The translations under genes and the position numbers were made by a program. Positions 12,212-22,804 of a stretch of 64,000 nt of DNA are shown here, in pieces. Where the stretch lies: the NCBI RefSeq assembly GCF_018991925.1, contig NW_024737042.1:15892824-15956823 (forward strand), read 5' to 3'. Position 1 is the stretch's first letter, and every line of letters begins with the position of its first letter. The DNA is from Homarus americanus (taxonomy: Eukaryota; Arthropoda; Malacostraca; Decapoda; Nephropidae). The notes below the pieces were generated by a model. That model ran no database searches. It saw only the letters and a list, made by a program, of their open reading frames with translations, and was not told the origin of the DNA.

Positions 12212-12350
12212 TACTAAGTGTCGGTGGTTTGATGCCGAGGCTTCCCAGTCCACCCAGCTGAGAATGGGTACCTAGTTTTATGGTTGGGGAGTGATGGTGG
12301 CCGAGGCAGTACAGGCCAAGTTGCCTCCTTGTGTACCGAAGGCTTAATAT
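12212..12350 (+). mobile_element. Possible tRNA-derived SINE fragment
   Basis: GGTTTGATGCC near 12230 resembles the Pol III B box (GGTTCGANTCC) and is followed by a CCCAGCTGAGAATGGGTACC block that I recall as typical of a dispersed animal SINE body. No upstream A box is clear and no target duplication is seen, so this may be a 5'-truncated copy. Recall of the body sequence is not verified. Confidence 0.35.
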
Positions 12351-12354
12351 ACAA

Positions 12355-12610
12355 ACACACTTAGAGGTTAACACATCACAAACACACTTAGGAGGTCAAC
12401 TCTTCACAATACACTCAGATCAACACATCACAACACGCTCAGAGGTCAACTTATCAAAACACACCTGAGGTCAACACCACAATACACTCAGAGGTCAACA
12501 CATCGCAACACACCTCAGAGGACAACAAATCAACACTCTCAGAGGTCAACAAATCACAACACACTCAGAGGTCAACACATCACAACACACTCAGAGACAA
12601 GCACATGACA
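12355..12610. repeat. About 25-bp minisatellite (CAACACACTCAGAGGTCAAC)
   Basis: About ten copies of ACACATCACAACACACTCAG plus AGGTCA, with unit length varying 22-28 bp. Confidence 0.92.
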
Positions 12611-12824
12611 ACCCTTAACACTACTGCTAATGAGTCTTACCTGCTGACTCGGATGGTAATAAACCAGGTGTGTCAAGGTGTCTCAGAAAAATATATACAA
12701 ACTTCATTACATAATTTCACAACTATTGCGTGAATTGATTTATTAGAATCTCAACTTTGCCTCAATTGTTGAAGACCAAAAGACCTTCAAGTGAGGAGGA
12801 CAGTGTTAATGTGGACATATGTAA

Positions 12825-13495
12825 AAGCACTAGTCTAGGAGATAAACAGAGAAACCAGATACCAGATGAACAATGATGTTATATAGAAATCTGACTGTGA
12901 GAAAGATGATATAGGAATCTGAACCGAGTAAAAAAGTGTATTTGCTCGAAACAAGGCTAACAAAGTACTGTTCACAAAGAGTGTTAGTTACAAGACTAGC
13001 GAGGTCATCCTAAAAACTATATATTGCGCTTAGAGACCACTGATTACGCAGTTCAGTCCTGGTCACCGTATAGAAAGGATATAGAAACCCTAGAAAGAAT
13101 TCAGAGAGAATGACAAGATTAATCCCAAGCATTAGGAAACCTGAGTACAGAGACAGGTTAAAGCATCTAATTTAAAACTCGAAAGACGAGTGAGGGGATA
13201 TGATAGAGGTGTAAATGAATCAGGCTAAACAAAGGTGATATAACAAAGGTACTTCAAAGTATCCAACTAGCGAACTCGTAGCAATAGTTTAAAATTAGAC
13301 AAATTTAGATCTAGCGAGATAGGTAAACATTGGTTTGAAATAGAGTAGTGGATGAGTGGAACAAGTTACCAAACATCATCATTAACTCAGAATACGCTGG
13401 ATAGCTTCCAAACAGGTTGATGGATATATGAGCGATGGTGCTGTGTAAATGGGACTGCCCAGTAGAGCCAATAGCCCGCTGCAGCCTCCATTCGA
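12825..13495 (+). pseudogene. CR1-like non-LTR 3' fragment (ORF2 C-terminus), decayed
   Basis: The sequence parallels 18095-18800 of the nested CR1-like element almost throughout: the GAAACCAGATACCAGATGAA block near 12849, TCCTGGTCACCGTATAGAAA near 13055, and AGTGGATGAGTGGAACAAGT near 13347. In translation this is the region after the RT fingers/palm of CR1-type ORF2 (SP-Y, ERIQR, DRLKHL, VDEWNKL blocks), broken by frameshifts and stops. It ends near 13495 without the TTCTTATG tail seen in the other copies, so the extreme 3' end is lost or mutated. Confidence 0.85.
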
Positions 13496-13499
13496 ATTT

Positions 13500-14340
13500 T
13501 TACGTTTATATACAAATAATTACGGAACCTTAACGAACATCTTCGTTAGATATAAATTTGATACATCCTATATTCAGGAATTGTTGTATATTCCTATAAA
13601 CATTGATGAAAAGAGACGGGAAGAGATGAATAAGAATAAGAGGTAGACGAACAAAGGAGAATAAAGAAAGGCTGAGAAGGAATTTTTTATTGGAATAGTA
13701 GATACACTACAGGAAATTAATGAAACTATCTTTCTTGTAATTTAACTTTCAGGAACTGTAGATGGGTCTAAACTTGTACAGTAATATGTGATTATATTGG
13801 TTAAACTATCGAATGTAACCTAACCTAACCCAACCCACCTAACCTAACCTAACCTAACCTAGCCTTCTATATCACCAATGCCTCCACCTCATCCCCATTA
13901 CCTCTTCTCACTATCACACCAGGAAGACTGTCAGCTGTCAGTAATCAGACAGTTACAATGCTAATACAAATACTGTATTTGACCTAAGTACTGAAGTGTG
14001 TGTTTGTGTGTGTGTTTGTGTGTGTGTTGATAAGAGATATTGTTTACATAATTTCAGTTACTGGTTCTATTGTTGGTATGGCAGTTACGGACAAACACAC
14101 ACACAACACACACAAACACAATAACGCACACACACAGACACAGAAATATACGGTAGCCTTTGTTTATATAAAAATATCCGCAAAGCAATATTTAGTATAT
14201 CGTACAGTGTTGCATCAGAGGAAACTTTCTGACATTTGATATTCAACAACACTACTTCGATGAGATTTTTGTTTCATCTTTTTCTTCTTTATTTAATTTA
14301 GTTTTTTTCCCTACACATTGATTTATCACTTCTTTTCAAG
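13500..14340. other. Unique sequence with a short telomeric-type run and GT/CA runs
   Basis: Holds a short CCTAA run (13816-13862, about eight units with two variants), a GTGTTTGTGTG run near 13996-14030 and a CA-rich run at 14094-14140. The GT and CA runs lie 60 bp apart and are complementary. No gene supported. Confidence 0.6.
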
Positions 14341-14344
14341 AAAG

Positions 14345-14715
14345 AACTTAACCCTTGAGTCCTGGAAGATTAAACATCGTCCCCAAAGGTGATCATCCTC
14401 AAAGGGTTAAAACATCTCAAAGGGTTAAAACATCATCCTCAAAAATTTAAACATCATCCTCAAAGGGTTAAAACATCATCCTCAGCGTTAAATCAACATC
14501 ATCACAAGTTAAAACATCATCCTCAAAAGGGTTAAACTCAACATCATCAAAGTAAAACATCATCCTCAAAATTTAAAACATCATCTCATAAATCATCATC
14601 AAAGGGTTAAAACATCATCCTCAAAGGTTAAAACATCATCTCAACGGTTAAAACAACATCATCAGCGTTAAAACATCATCCTCAAAGGCAAAAACATCAC
14701 CCTTAAAGGGTTAAG
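14345..14715. repeat. 22-bp repeat family, array 2 (inverted)
   Basis: About sixteen copies of a unit with core AAAGGGTTAAAACATCATCC followed by TC. Its reverse complement matches the GATGATTTAACCC core of the array at 11275-11515. Copies carry small deletions. Confidence 0.88.
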
Positions 14716-14784
14716 GTCAAATACCCCCACCCCCACCTCACCCTTCCTCTGCCTATGTTCTTCGTCATAATAGCAGAAGGCGTG

Positions 14785-14835
14785 AGACCCAGTAGCCTGC
14801 AGGAGCTCGCTTTTTGAGCCTCCTGGAGCTGGGTC
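14785..14835. other. Imperfect hairpin
   Basis: AGACCCAG at about 14785-14792 pairs with CTGGGTCT at 14828-14835. Inside, CAGGAG pairs with CTCCTG, with a T-rich loop. This gives a stem of about 20 bp with one bulge. It directly follows a C-rich spacer after the 22-bp array. Role unknown; it could be part of an unrecognised repeat. Confidence 0.45.
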
Positions 14836-14839
14836 TAAT

Positions 14840-15280
14840 AACTCGCCAGCCTTGTCACTTTTTAGATTTATTCCTGTCAGCCCAAGTCATTTGAATATAG
14901 ATACGGACAAAGCCTCGACCCTTCCCAGAATTTGGTCGTGGTTGAAGGTTGAATTACCATTTCTTTTTTTTTTTGGTCCAGTTGCTCCGTATGTTATTGT
15001 CGAATCACCCAGGATAATATTTTGTTTGTTTGTCTCTATTTTTCCATATTTGGAGTTTTTTCATTGAATAGTTGATAGTTTAGGGAAATAACTATGTTTT
15101 TGTTTGTGTGTTTTTTTTACCTGTTGTATTGAAGGAAGTTATTCATTGTTATTTATTATTTGGTCTTGGTGTATAATGTATTTTATAATGAGGAAAGGTA
15201 TTAGCATGGTGGTGGGTATAACTATTAGTGGTAGTATGTTTTTTGTTCCTTGTTAAGAGATCAGAGTAGTGGTTCGGTTT
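14840..15280. other. T-rich unique sequence
   Basis: Low-complexity T-rich patches but no clear repeat or gene. It ends in the (GT)n run at 15282-15298 that borders the family B copy. Confidence 0.5.
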
Positions 15281-15299
15281 TTGTGTGTGTGTGTGTGTA

Positions 15300-15453
15300 T
15301 GGGGAGCATCGAATACCGGATGAAATGGGGTCTTTCAACATATGACGACTCCAGGCAAGAACAAAGGTGTCGGCTGCTTCCATTACTGAACTTCAGCATG
15401 CAGACTACCTCACCCTTGTTGCTCACACTGAATGCGACCTACGGGAGATCCTG
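15300..15453 (+). mobile_element. Family B non-LTR copy 1, left part (RT fragment)
   Basis: Homologous to 47480-47615 of copy 2: the EYR block, AGACGACTCCAG-type sequence, and then the RT active-site block. Here YADD has decayed to HADY (15397-15408), followed by LTLVAHTE. The copy is 5'-truncated within RT and is preceded by a (GT)8 run (15282-15298). Sequence homologous to copy 2 breaks at 15453 and resumes at 18841, because a CR1-like element is inserted here. Confidence 0.88.
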
Positions 15454-15905
15454 GACAATATCTTGTCTGGTAATGGGAATGAACCCATTATCTGCCTCAG
15501 TGCAGGAGGCAATGATATTGGCCGGTGTAGGAGCGAGGAACTTCTTGATAAGTTCAAGGCAGCCATAGATCGTATTAGGACTAAGGGAGGGATCCCTATC
15601 ATATGCGGTGTCCTGCCCAGAAGGAGAGTTGGAGAAAAGAATGGTTGTCAAGGGCAGTTGAAGTTAACGACTGTCTTGACAGATATTGTAAAACAATATC
15701 AGTCCCATCTACTATCAACTGGGACAACTTCTATGGCAGAAGGGGACCTTTATACAGAGATGGGGTGCACCTGTTCAGGATGGGAGGCAACCCTGGCTGG
15801 GGTTTAGAGGGCAGTTCAAAAGATATCGAAGTCTTTAAACTGCTAAGAGAACATAGGAGGACTGGGGTGGAGGAGACTGCAGTGGAGCGGGTAAACAAGG
15901 CTTAA
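15454..15905 (+). pseudogene. CR1-type ORF1 esterase (SGNH hydrolase-like), truncated and frameshifted
   Basis: The fold is shown by GGND (15505-15516), the oxyanion block of SGNH esterases, and DGVH (15759-15770), the block with the catalytic Asp/His pair, in correct order and spacing. The N-terminal GDS block with the catalytic Ser is absent because the element is 5'-truncated. Frame changes between the GVLPRRR segment and EWLSRAVEVNDCL near 15630-15645, so the two halves lie in different frames. In this family the ORF1 esterase belongs to the retrotransposon RNP; its precise role is not established. The protein cannot be made from this copy. Confidence 0.8.
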
Positions 15906-16009
15906 AAGATTACAGGGAAATAGTGCTAGGAATGATGACAAAACTAAATTAGAGACAGGGAGTTTAAAAACTAAACGCGTAAGGGAAGGACCTAGAACAC
16001 GACTAACTT

Positions 16010-18790
16010 AAATGTGTACCACGCTAACAGTAGAAGTATGAGAACAAAATGGATGATATTAAGGCCTGGTATGTACCGAAGAAATCGATATAATTGCATT
16101 CACTGAAACATGGATCAACCTAGACACACGTGAATTACCAGTCGAATACCAAATTGCGGGTTGGCAAACTGTTCCATACCGATAGGCAGACCAGAAAAGG
16201 AGGCGGAGTAGCAATTTGGTGTTAGGGATAATCTGAAGTGTGAAATAAATAAGGAAAATAAAAACTGAGAGGAATACAGAAACAATTTGATAGAATTAAG
16301 CGACGACGGGAAAAAATTAATCACAGGGTAATATATAGACCCCCAATCTTGATAGCGTCACGAGCGACGATCTGGGATGAAATGTTTAGGGCTTTACACA
16401 CAACAAAGTCTGTATAGTAGGCGACTTTAACTCTGGCCAAATAGATTGACTGTCCTTACGGGTAATCAGAATCAGAGGATTTTCTCGAGACGATCCAGGA
16501 CTGTTTCCAAGTCAACATATAACCGAACCCACACGGGGTAATAATATACTGGATTTAGTTCTGACGAACAGAGAAAACCCTATTAGCAATGCCGAGGTAG
16601 GGAAAACGAACTTGCAAAACAGCCATCACAAAGAACGATCTCCAGTTAGATTTTCAGGGAAGACGAAGGAAAATTCCACTAAAACAGGATTTTCAGAAGG
16701 GCCAACTTTGACAGTTTAAAGAGGCAGCTGAGAGAGGGGTGTCGCGCTTGGCCGTGAACCTGACAGATGACACCGACCTGATAACGAGATCTGAGACGTT
16801 TAGTTCCAATGATAATTCTAAATAGTGAGTTACTTAACGCACAAAGGCAGAACATACCATACAAAAAACTCAGATCAGACAACAATGACCCTAAATGGAT
16901 AAATAATTATTTAAAGAACATCATTGGCCAAAGGAAGGCTATAGGTAGAAGGATAAATCGTGGCGAAATTCACCTCCGGACTATTATAGGCATTGGCGAG
17001 TAGAGTTAAAACCGAGAGGAGTCAAGCAAAGAGGAATAATGAGGTAAGGATAGCAAGGAGGCGAAGACAAACCCCAAAGGATTCTACCAAATGTATCAAA
17101 TCAAAACACGAGAAAAGATTGGACCATTGACGGCCATTCGCAGCTCACTGATAACCCACGGAGAAAAATGAGCAATAATTTGAATAAATATTTTCAACAG
17201 TTTTCACCACCGAAAATCTAAACATGATACCTGAGGCACTTCACTCTATTCAGAGATAGTGAAGAAAACAAATTATGTGAGATAGTAGTGACTAGTAACG
17301 ATGTTAGTAAGCAAATAGACAAACTAAAGCCTAATAAGTCACCTGGTCCCGATGATATTTGCCAGAGTATTAGCGAATGTACAAGAGCTTAGTATGCCCC
17401 TAGCAAAGTTGTTTAACATGTCCTTAAAAACAGGTGTAGTACCAGAATCCTGGAGGATAGCGAATAATACTGATTTTCAAGAAGGATAGATCATCATCCT
17501 CTAACTACCGCCCAATCAGTCTAACATCAATAGTAGGGCAAATTACTGGAAGCAATCATTTCAAACTTATTCAAATCACCTGGAGAAGCACCGATTGATC
17601 AATGATTCCCAGCATGGCTTCACAAGCCGACGTTCTTGCCTAACTAATCTATTAACATTTTTTCATCAGTTTTCGAAATTGCGGACGAGGGGCAAGCACA
17701 CTATGATGTGGTATATCCTTGACTTTTGCAAAGTTTCTGACAGAGTCCCCACGAAAGACTAATTAGAAAGGTAGAAGTTCGCGGCATCAAAGGTGACATC
17801 CTTAATGGATTAGGGCGGTTGGTTAGGACAGGAAACAGCGAGTGAGCATTAACGGCACTAAATCCCATTGGAGCAACGCCACAAGTGGAGTTCTCAAGGC
17901 TCAGTATTGGACCATTATTGTTTATTATATACATAAACGACATAGATATCGGCATAGACAGCAATATAAGTAAATTTGCTGATGACACTAAATAGGACGT
18001 TATCAAATCTGACGAGGACTCGGCAAAACTACAGGAATATCTAAACAAATTTTCGAATGGTCTGAAAATGGCAGATGAAATTCAATGCTCTATTAAACAA
18101 AGTACTCCAGTATAGGAGATGTAAACAGGGAAACCAGATACCAGATGAACAACGATGCTACATAGAGAACTGACTGCGAGAGAGATTTAGAGTACGATAA
18201 GTAGGAACCTTAAGCCAAGTAAACAATATGTTTTTGCTCGTAATAAGGCTATTAAAGTACTTGGGTTCATACAAAGGAGTGTTAGGTTACAAGACTAGCT
18301 TATGTCATCCTAAAACCGTATTCATGCCCTTGTGAGACCACACCCGATTACGAAATCTAGTTCTGGTCACCGATTACAGAATGGATATAGAACTTGGAAA
18401 GAATTCAGAGGAGAATGACAAGACTAATCCTGCATTAGGAACCTGAGTATAGAGACAGGTTAAAGCATCTTAATTTGCACTCGAGACGTAGAGCAAGGGG
18501 CGACCTGATAGAGTGTGTATAAGTGGGAAGATAGGCTAAACAAAGGGGAGCATTACAAAGGTATCTAAATTATCCAACTCAGGAGCGAACTGTAAATAAA
18601 TGGGTTTTAAATTAGACAAATTTAGATTTAGGCGTGAAATAGGTAAACACTGGTTTGGGAAACAGAGTAGTGGATGAATGGAACAAGTTGCCAAATATCA
18701 TCATTGACTCGAAAAGCTTGAGTTGCTTCAACATAGGCTGGATGCTCATATATAACAGGGGCGGTGTAAACGGACTGCCCAGTATGGGCC
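16010..18790 (+). pseudogene. CR1-type ORF2 (APE endonuclease plus reverse transcriptase), heavily decayed
   Basis: The endonuclease start is seen near 16025-16135 as an NxRSxRNKMDD block, then IIAFTETW-type sequence (the TETW Glu block) and, near 16190, RKGGGVAI. RT blocks follow: KPNKSPGPDD near 17325-17360, YRPISLTSI near 17505-17530, LDFCK near 17715-17730 (palm motif A), GSVLG-like near 17895-17910 (motif B), and FADDTK (17975-17992, with the FADD catalytic pair intact at 17975-17986). The C-terminal domain (SPDYR, ERIQRR, DRLKHL, VVDEWNKL) runs to about 18780. Frameshifts and stops occur throughout. There is no RNase H domain, as usual for CR1. Confidence 0.85.
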
Positions 18791-18840
18791 AACAGGACCC
18801 ATTGCAGTTTCCCTCCCATTCTTATGTTCTTATGTTCTTA

Positions 18841-19775
18841 TGAACCACCTCGCAGATCCGTATGCACACTTCGGCCTTGAGGTGAATGTACGTAAGACTC
18901 AGATTCTCTTTCAACCTGCCCCTGGTTCAGACACACCTCCACCATCCATCCAGCTTAACGGTACTACCCTCTCTAATGTTACCCACTTTCAGTATCTCGG
19001 CTCCCACCTGTCCACCACCGCGGACATCGATGAAGAGATTCAGCATCGGATCAGATGTGCATCTCAAGCCTTTGAAAAACCCCGAAACCGTGTCTTCAGC
19101 TGTTGAGAGCTGAAATTATCTGCAAAGTTACACGTATATCGAGCAGTAGTCTTGCCCACCCTGCGAGACATGAGTCACATACAGGAGGCACCTCAAGGCA
19201 CTTGAAAACTTTCACCAACGTAGTCTACGTTCCATCCTCCGAGTTCGCTGGGAAGACAAGAGAACAAATGCCAGTATTGTTGCTGACACCAAATGTAGGA
19301 GCATCGAGGCTACCATTTTCCATGAACAACTACGCTGGACTGACCATGTTACCCGCATGGACGACAGTAGACTGCCAAAGCAGCTACGATACAGTCACCT
19401 AACGAATAGTAAACATAACGCTGGCGGGCAACTGAAAAGTGCCAAATCGACCTCATCACTTGGGAGACGATTACTCTACACCGTAACGCTTGGAGGAGCA
19501 CCACACAAGAAGGTGTCAAAACTTTCGAATTAGCCTGACTGCAAACCGAGGCAGACAAGCGCCAACGCCGGAAAGACGCTGCCAGCGCCCTCCCCACTCG
19601 ATGTAGCCCTCCACATGTGCAACATCTGTGGACAACCCTGCCGGTCCCGTATCGGCCTCTTTAGTCACCTCAGAACTCACCAACCTAGGTGACATCCTTA
19701 ATAACTCATATCATTGTATCATAGTTAGATGATCGTCATACTCGATTCCGAGTGACAGCAAAGTAGTAGTAGTAG

Positions 19776-19779
<4 letters not shown>
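18841..19779 (+). mobile_element. Family B non-LTR copy 1, right part with 3' end
   Basis: Resumes exactly where the left part stops: HFGLEVNVRKTQIL near 18868-18910, then SIQLNGTTLSNVTHFQYLGS (18948-19007) and DIDEEIQHRIRCA. C-terminal pieces follow in shifting frames with an internal deletion near 19435. A C2H2 finger (C-x2-C-x12-H-x3-H, beginning CNIC) lies at about 19618-19680. The 3' end is SRVTAK-like DNA followed by a (TAG)n tail (19762-19779) that runs straight into (TG)n. The zinc finger is present in all three family B copies. Confidence 0.9.
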
Positions 19780-19830
<51 letters not shown>

Positions 19831-19864
19831 TGTGTGTGTGTGTTTTGTCTGTCTGTCTGTCTGT
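19779..19864. repeat. (GT)n then (CTGT)n, flanking family B copy 1
   Basis: About 31 GT units (one TA interruption) followed by a short CTGT run. It forms the right flank of the insertion; the left flank at 15282-15298 is GT too. Confidence 0.95.
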
Positions 19865-19958
19865 CGTCTTTATGAATGGATTAGACTTAAACATGGAAAA
19901 ATATATATTCCTCCAACTCAAAACACAAGACAAAAACCCATCTACCTAAGCAAACCCT

Positions 19959-20062
19959 ACAGGGAATTAGAAACCTTCCACAGGGAATTAGAAACCTTCC
20001 ACAGGGAATTAGAAACCTTCCGCAGGGAATTAGAAACCTTACAGGGAATTAGAAACCTTCCA
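19959..20062. repeat. 21-bp tandem repeat derived from CR1 coding sequence
   Basis: Five copies of CAGGGAATTAGAAACCTTCC (A), one shortened. The last copy runs directly into the CR1-like fragment that begins TATCAGGATAGG. Translated in the fragment's frame, the repeat gives RNLP, which is the segment expected just before YQDRL in CR1 ORF2, so the array is an amplification of the fragment's own 5' end. Read in another frame it gives a seven-residue RELETFH repeat, which is not meaningful. Confidence 0.85.
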
Positions 20063-20446
20063 TATCAGGATAGGTTAAAGAAACTTAACTTGCATTCCCT
20101 AGAAAGACGAAGAGTGCGAGATATGATAGAAGTTAAGGGTGAAAGGAATCAATAAAGGATATAGATAAAGTTCTTATATTATCCGAGCAGGATAGGACTC
20201 GGGCAACGGTTCAATGGATAAGTTTAGGTTTAGGAGGGAGACAGGAAAAACTGGTTCACAAATAAGGTGGTGGACGAGTGGAACAAGCAGCAACTTTGTA
20301 GTAAGCGGGAACTCTGGAAAGTTTCAAAAGGAGGCTAGATAGATTCATGGATGATAGAGAGTGGTAGTAACTCTCGACAGGAGCTGCCATGCACAGGCCA
20401 ACCGGCCTATTGCAGACTCCTTATTTTCTTATGTTCTTATGTTCTA
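20055..20446 (+). mobile_element. CR1-like 3' fragment, subfamily C copy 1
   Basis: A 5'-truncated copy of the ORF2 C-terminus (YQDRLKKLNLHSLERRRVR near 20062-20118), with frameshifts after that. The WNK block remains near 20279-20290. The 3' end has the CATGCACAGGCCAACCGGCC block and the TTCTTATG tail (20421-20446). It is nearly the same sequence as 34063-34467 but more decayed. Confidence 0.92.
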
Positions 20447-20449
20447 ACC

Positions 20450-20730
20450 TACAACAAAATGACGAATAAACTAAGCCAAGACTCTACCTTTAAACACCCA
20501 TCTAATCTCACATCTCAAATTAGGTGAAGAAAAACCCCAAACAAAAATCCTACGACATATTATTGAGAATTCCCAGATCCTATTTTTTGGTCCGGTCGTG
20601 TCCGTAATTTGCCGGAGTCGGGTTGTGTGGTCCCAGGAGCGGATTACCTGGCATCTGACATCTTCGTAGACCCGAGCCTCACCTTCCCCCCGAATTTATT
20701 CACGAATTTCACATTTTGGGTTACCTGTCT
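20450..20730. other. Unique sequence, no gene seen
   Basis: About 280 bp between the CR1-like fragment and a purine-rich tract. No motif recognised. Confidence 0.4.
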
Positions 20731-20734
20731 GGCG

Positions 20735-21060
20735 CTGGAGGAGAGGGGTAGAGGGGGTAGGAAGGAGAGGGGGTTCGGGAATGGAGTGGGAGGGGGTAGG
20801 AAGAGGTGGGGTTGAAAGAGAAGGAGGGAGAGGGTTAGGAGGGGGATGGGGAGGGGTAGGAGAGGAGGAGGGAGAGGTCGGATGTAGGAGGAAGGTGAGA
20901 ATGAAGAAGGGGAGGAGAAGGAGAGGTAGGACGAACATGAGAAGGAAAAGGGGTAAGAAGAGAATGAGGAAGAGAGGGCAGGAAGAGAAAGGACGCGAGA
21001 AAAGAGAAGAAAGAGTAGGAGAAGGAGGAGGAGGAGGAGGAAATGGGGAAGTTGCCTCAT
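20735..21060. repeat. Purine-rich GGA/GAGG tract
   Basis: Almost all purine on the plus strand, with irregular GGTAGGAGAGGAGG motifs. Open frames on both strands here reflect composition only. Confidence 0.88.
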
Positions 21061-21069
21061 TCTCTGGCA

Positions 21070-21440
21070 CTTGAAAAATTGGAGAAGAATTGTGGAAAAG
21101 AATTTGGAAAGTGAGATAATGATGAAATGATGATGATGATGATGATGATAGAAGCAATAAATAAAGGAGGAAAATATACCCAAAACTACAAAATAACTGA
21201 GATACTAGTATATAAAGAGGAGAGACAGTAAATAGAGAATTTATGAACAAAGAGAATTAAGATAAACAAGAAAACAGGAGAGTATAGCGAGAATAAGTAA
21301 ACACAGGGGAGCTTAGTAGTCTATGTTGCCCCGAGTCGAGAGCTACTGGGGTGATGGAAGTAACATTTGTATATATATTTAGGAATTATTACAATTTTTA
21401 CCTTAACATTACCTTAAAGTTCCTTGCCTTTACCGAGTGT
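21070..21440. other. Unique AT-rich sequence with a short (GAT)n run
   Basis: Contains TGATGATGATGATGATGATG at about 21121-21149. Nothing else recognised. Confidence 0.45.
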
Positions 21441-21449
21441 TACCTGAGT

Positions 21450-22345
21450 GTTCCCTAGCCTCTCTCACCCTCACGCTTCACCCTCTCATCCCTTCACTCA
21501 TGCTCCCATCTCACCCCCCTCACTTCACCCTCTCATCCATTTCATCTTCCTCCTCTCACATCCTCACCCCTCTCTCCTCACACTTCACCCCTCTCCTCAC
21601 ATCTCCCTCACACTTCACCCTCTCACCCTTCCTCATCTCTCACCCCCTCACTTCACCCTCATCCCTTCCTCACCCCTCACATCTCACACTTCACCCTCTC
21701 ATCCTTTCCTCATCTCTCACCCCCACTCACCCTCTCATCCCTTCCTCACCCCTCACCTCCCCACCCTCTCATCTCATCATCCCTCACACTTCACCCTCTC
21801 ATCCCCTCACCCATCTCACCCTCCTTCACCCTCATCCATCCTCATCTCATCCTCACTCACCCCTCTTCACCCTCCTCTCCTCACATCCCCCATCCCTTCC
21901 TCACATCCCCTCACACTCACCCTCTCACCCTTCCTCATCTCTCACTCCCCCTCACTCCTCCCACCCTCTCATCCCTTCCCTCACCCCTCACATCACTCCC
22001 CATCCTTCCCATCACCCCCCACTTCACCCCTCTCATCCTCATCCCTCACATCTCCCTCACACTTCACCCTCTCATCCCTTCCTCCACATCTCCCTCACAC
22101 TTCACCCCTCTCACCCTTTCCTCATCTCATCCCCTCACTTCACCTCTCATCCCTTCCTCATCCCTCACTCCTCACACTTCACCCTCTCATCCCTTCCCTC
22201 CCTTCTCTCACCCTCATCTCTCCCACCCCTCACTCATCCTCCCTCACTCTCATCCCTCTCACCTCTTCTCATCCTCCTCCCTTCTCACCCTCATCCCCTC
22301 ACTTCACACCCTCCTCCCTCACACTCCACCCTCACATCCCTCCCT
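21450..22345. repeat. C/T-rich minisatellite (CTTCACCCTCTCATCCCTTC type)
   Basis: About 900 bp of irregular tandem units of roughly 20-40 bp containing CACTTCACCCTCTCATCCCT and TCCTCACATCTCCCTCA. The plus strand is nearly G-free. Two overlapping frames stay open for 312 and 419 codons of Ser/Pro/His/Leu; these are artefacts. Confidence 0.93.
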
Positions 22346-22630
22346 CAGTTATTACCACCACTACTACTCATCTAACCACTCACCACCACTACCACTTACC
22401 ACCACTGCCACTCAACAAGCACTCCCCCTATCAGCCCACCACCACCACCACACCACACCACACCCACCACCACCAGCCCACTCCCACAACCCCACTATCA
22501 CCACCAGCACCACCACACTCACCACTACCACCACTCACCTACAAGCCCACTCACCACCACTACCACTCACCTACCAGCCCACTCACCACCACTACCACTC
22601 ACCTACCACCGCTACCTTCACCACATTCAA
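22345..22630. repeat. CCA/CACTAC minisatellite
   Basis: Units of CCACCACTACCACTCACCTA with GCCCACTCA spacers, related in composition to the large array at 1370-5235. Confidence 0.88.
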
Positions 22631-22804
22631 TTTCTTCCATAATTTTGAAGGAAATAAAGAGAGATTCACATTACAACCTTCAAATAAAACCACTCCAAGA
22701 CAGCTAAATAATATATGCGTTAATTATGAGGGATTTAGAGCACATTGTGAGAAGCGTTTGAGGTCTTAATGATTCTCCTTATTGTGAGACGGATTCTATG
22801 AGTG

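Larger units (their letters stand above)
15454..18840 (+). mobile_element. CR1-like non-LTR retrotransposon nested inside family B copy 1
   Basis: About 3.4 kb with the order esterase ORF1 (partial), APE endonuclease, reverse transcriptase and an 8-bp tail. The tail is TTCTTATG repeated just over twice (18820-18841). CR1 elements are known to end in short 8-bp repeats of this kind and to carry an esterase domain in ORF1 (Kapitonov and Jurka). The 5' end is truncated within ORF1. The flanks join perfectly in the other element (GATCCTG on the left and GAACC on the right correspond to contiguous sequence at 47618-47630 of copy 2), which proves the nesting. Target duplication is at most about 2 bp (TG). 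Many stops and frameshifts make it inactive. Confidence 0.92.

Noticed and set aside
21437..22707. Overlapping 312- and 419-codon Ser/Pro/His frames
   Set aside because: Produced by a G-free C/T minisatellite that has no stop codons in these frames.
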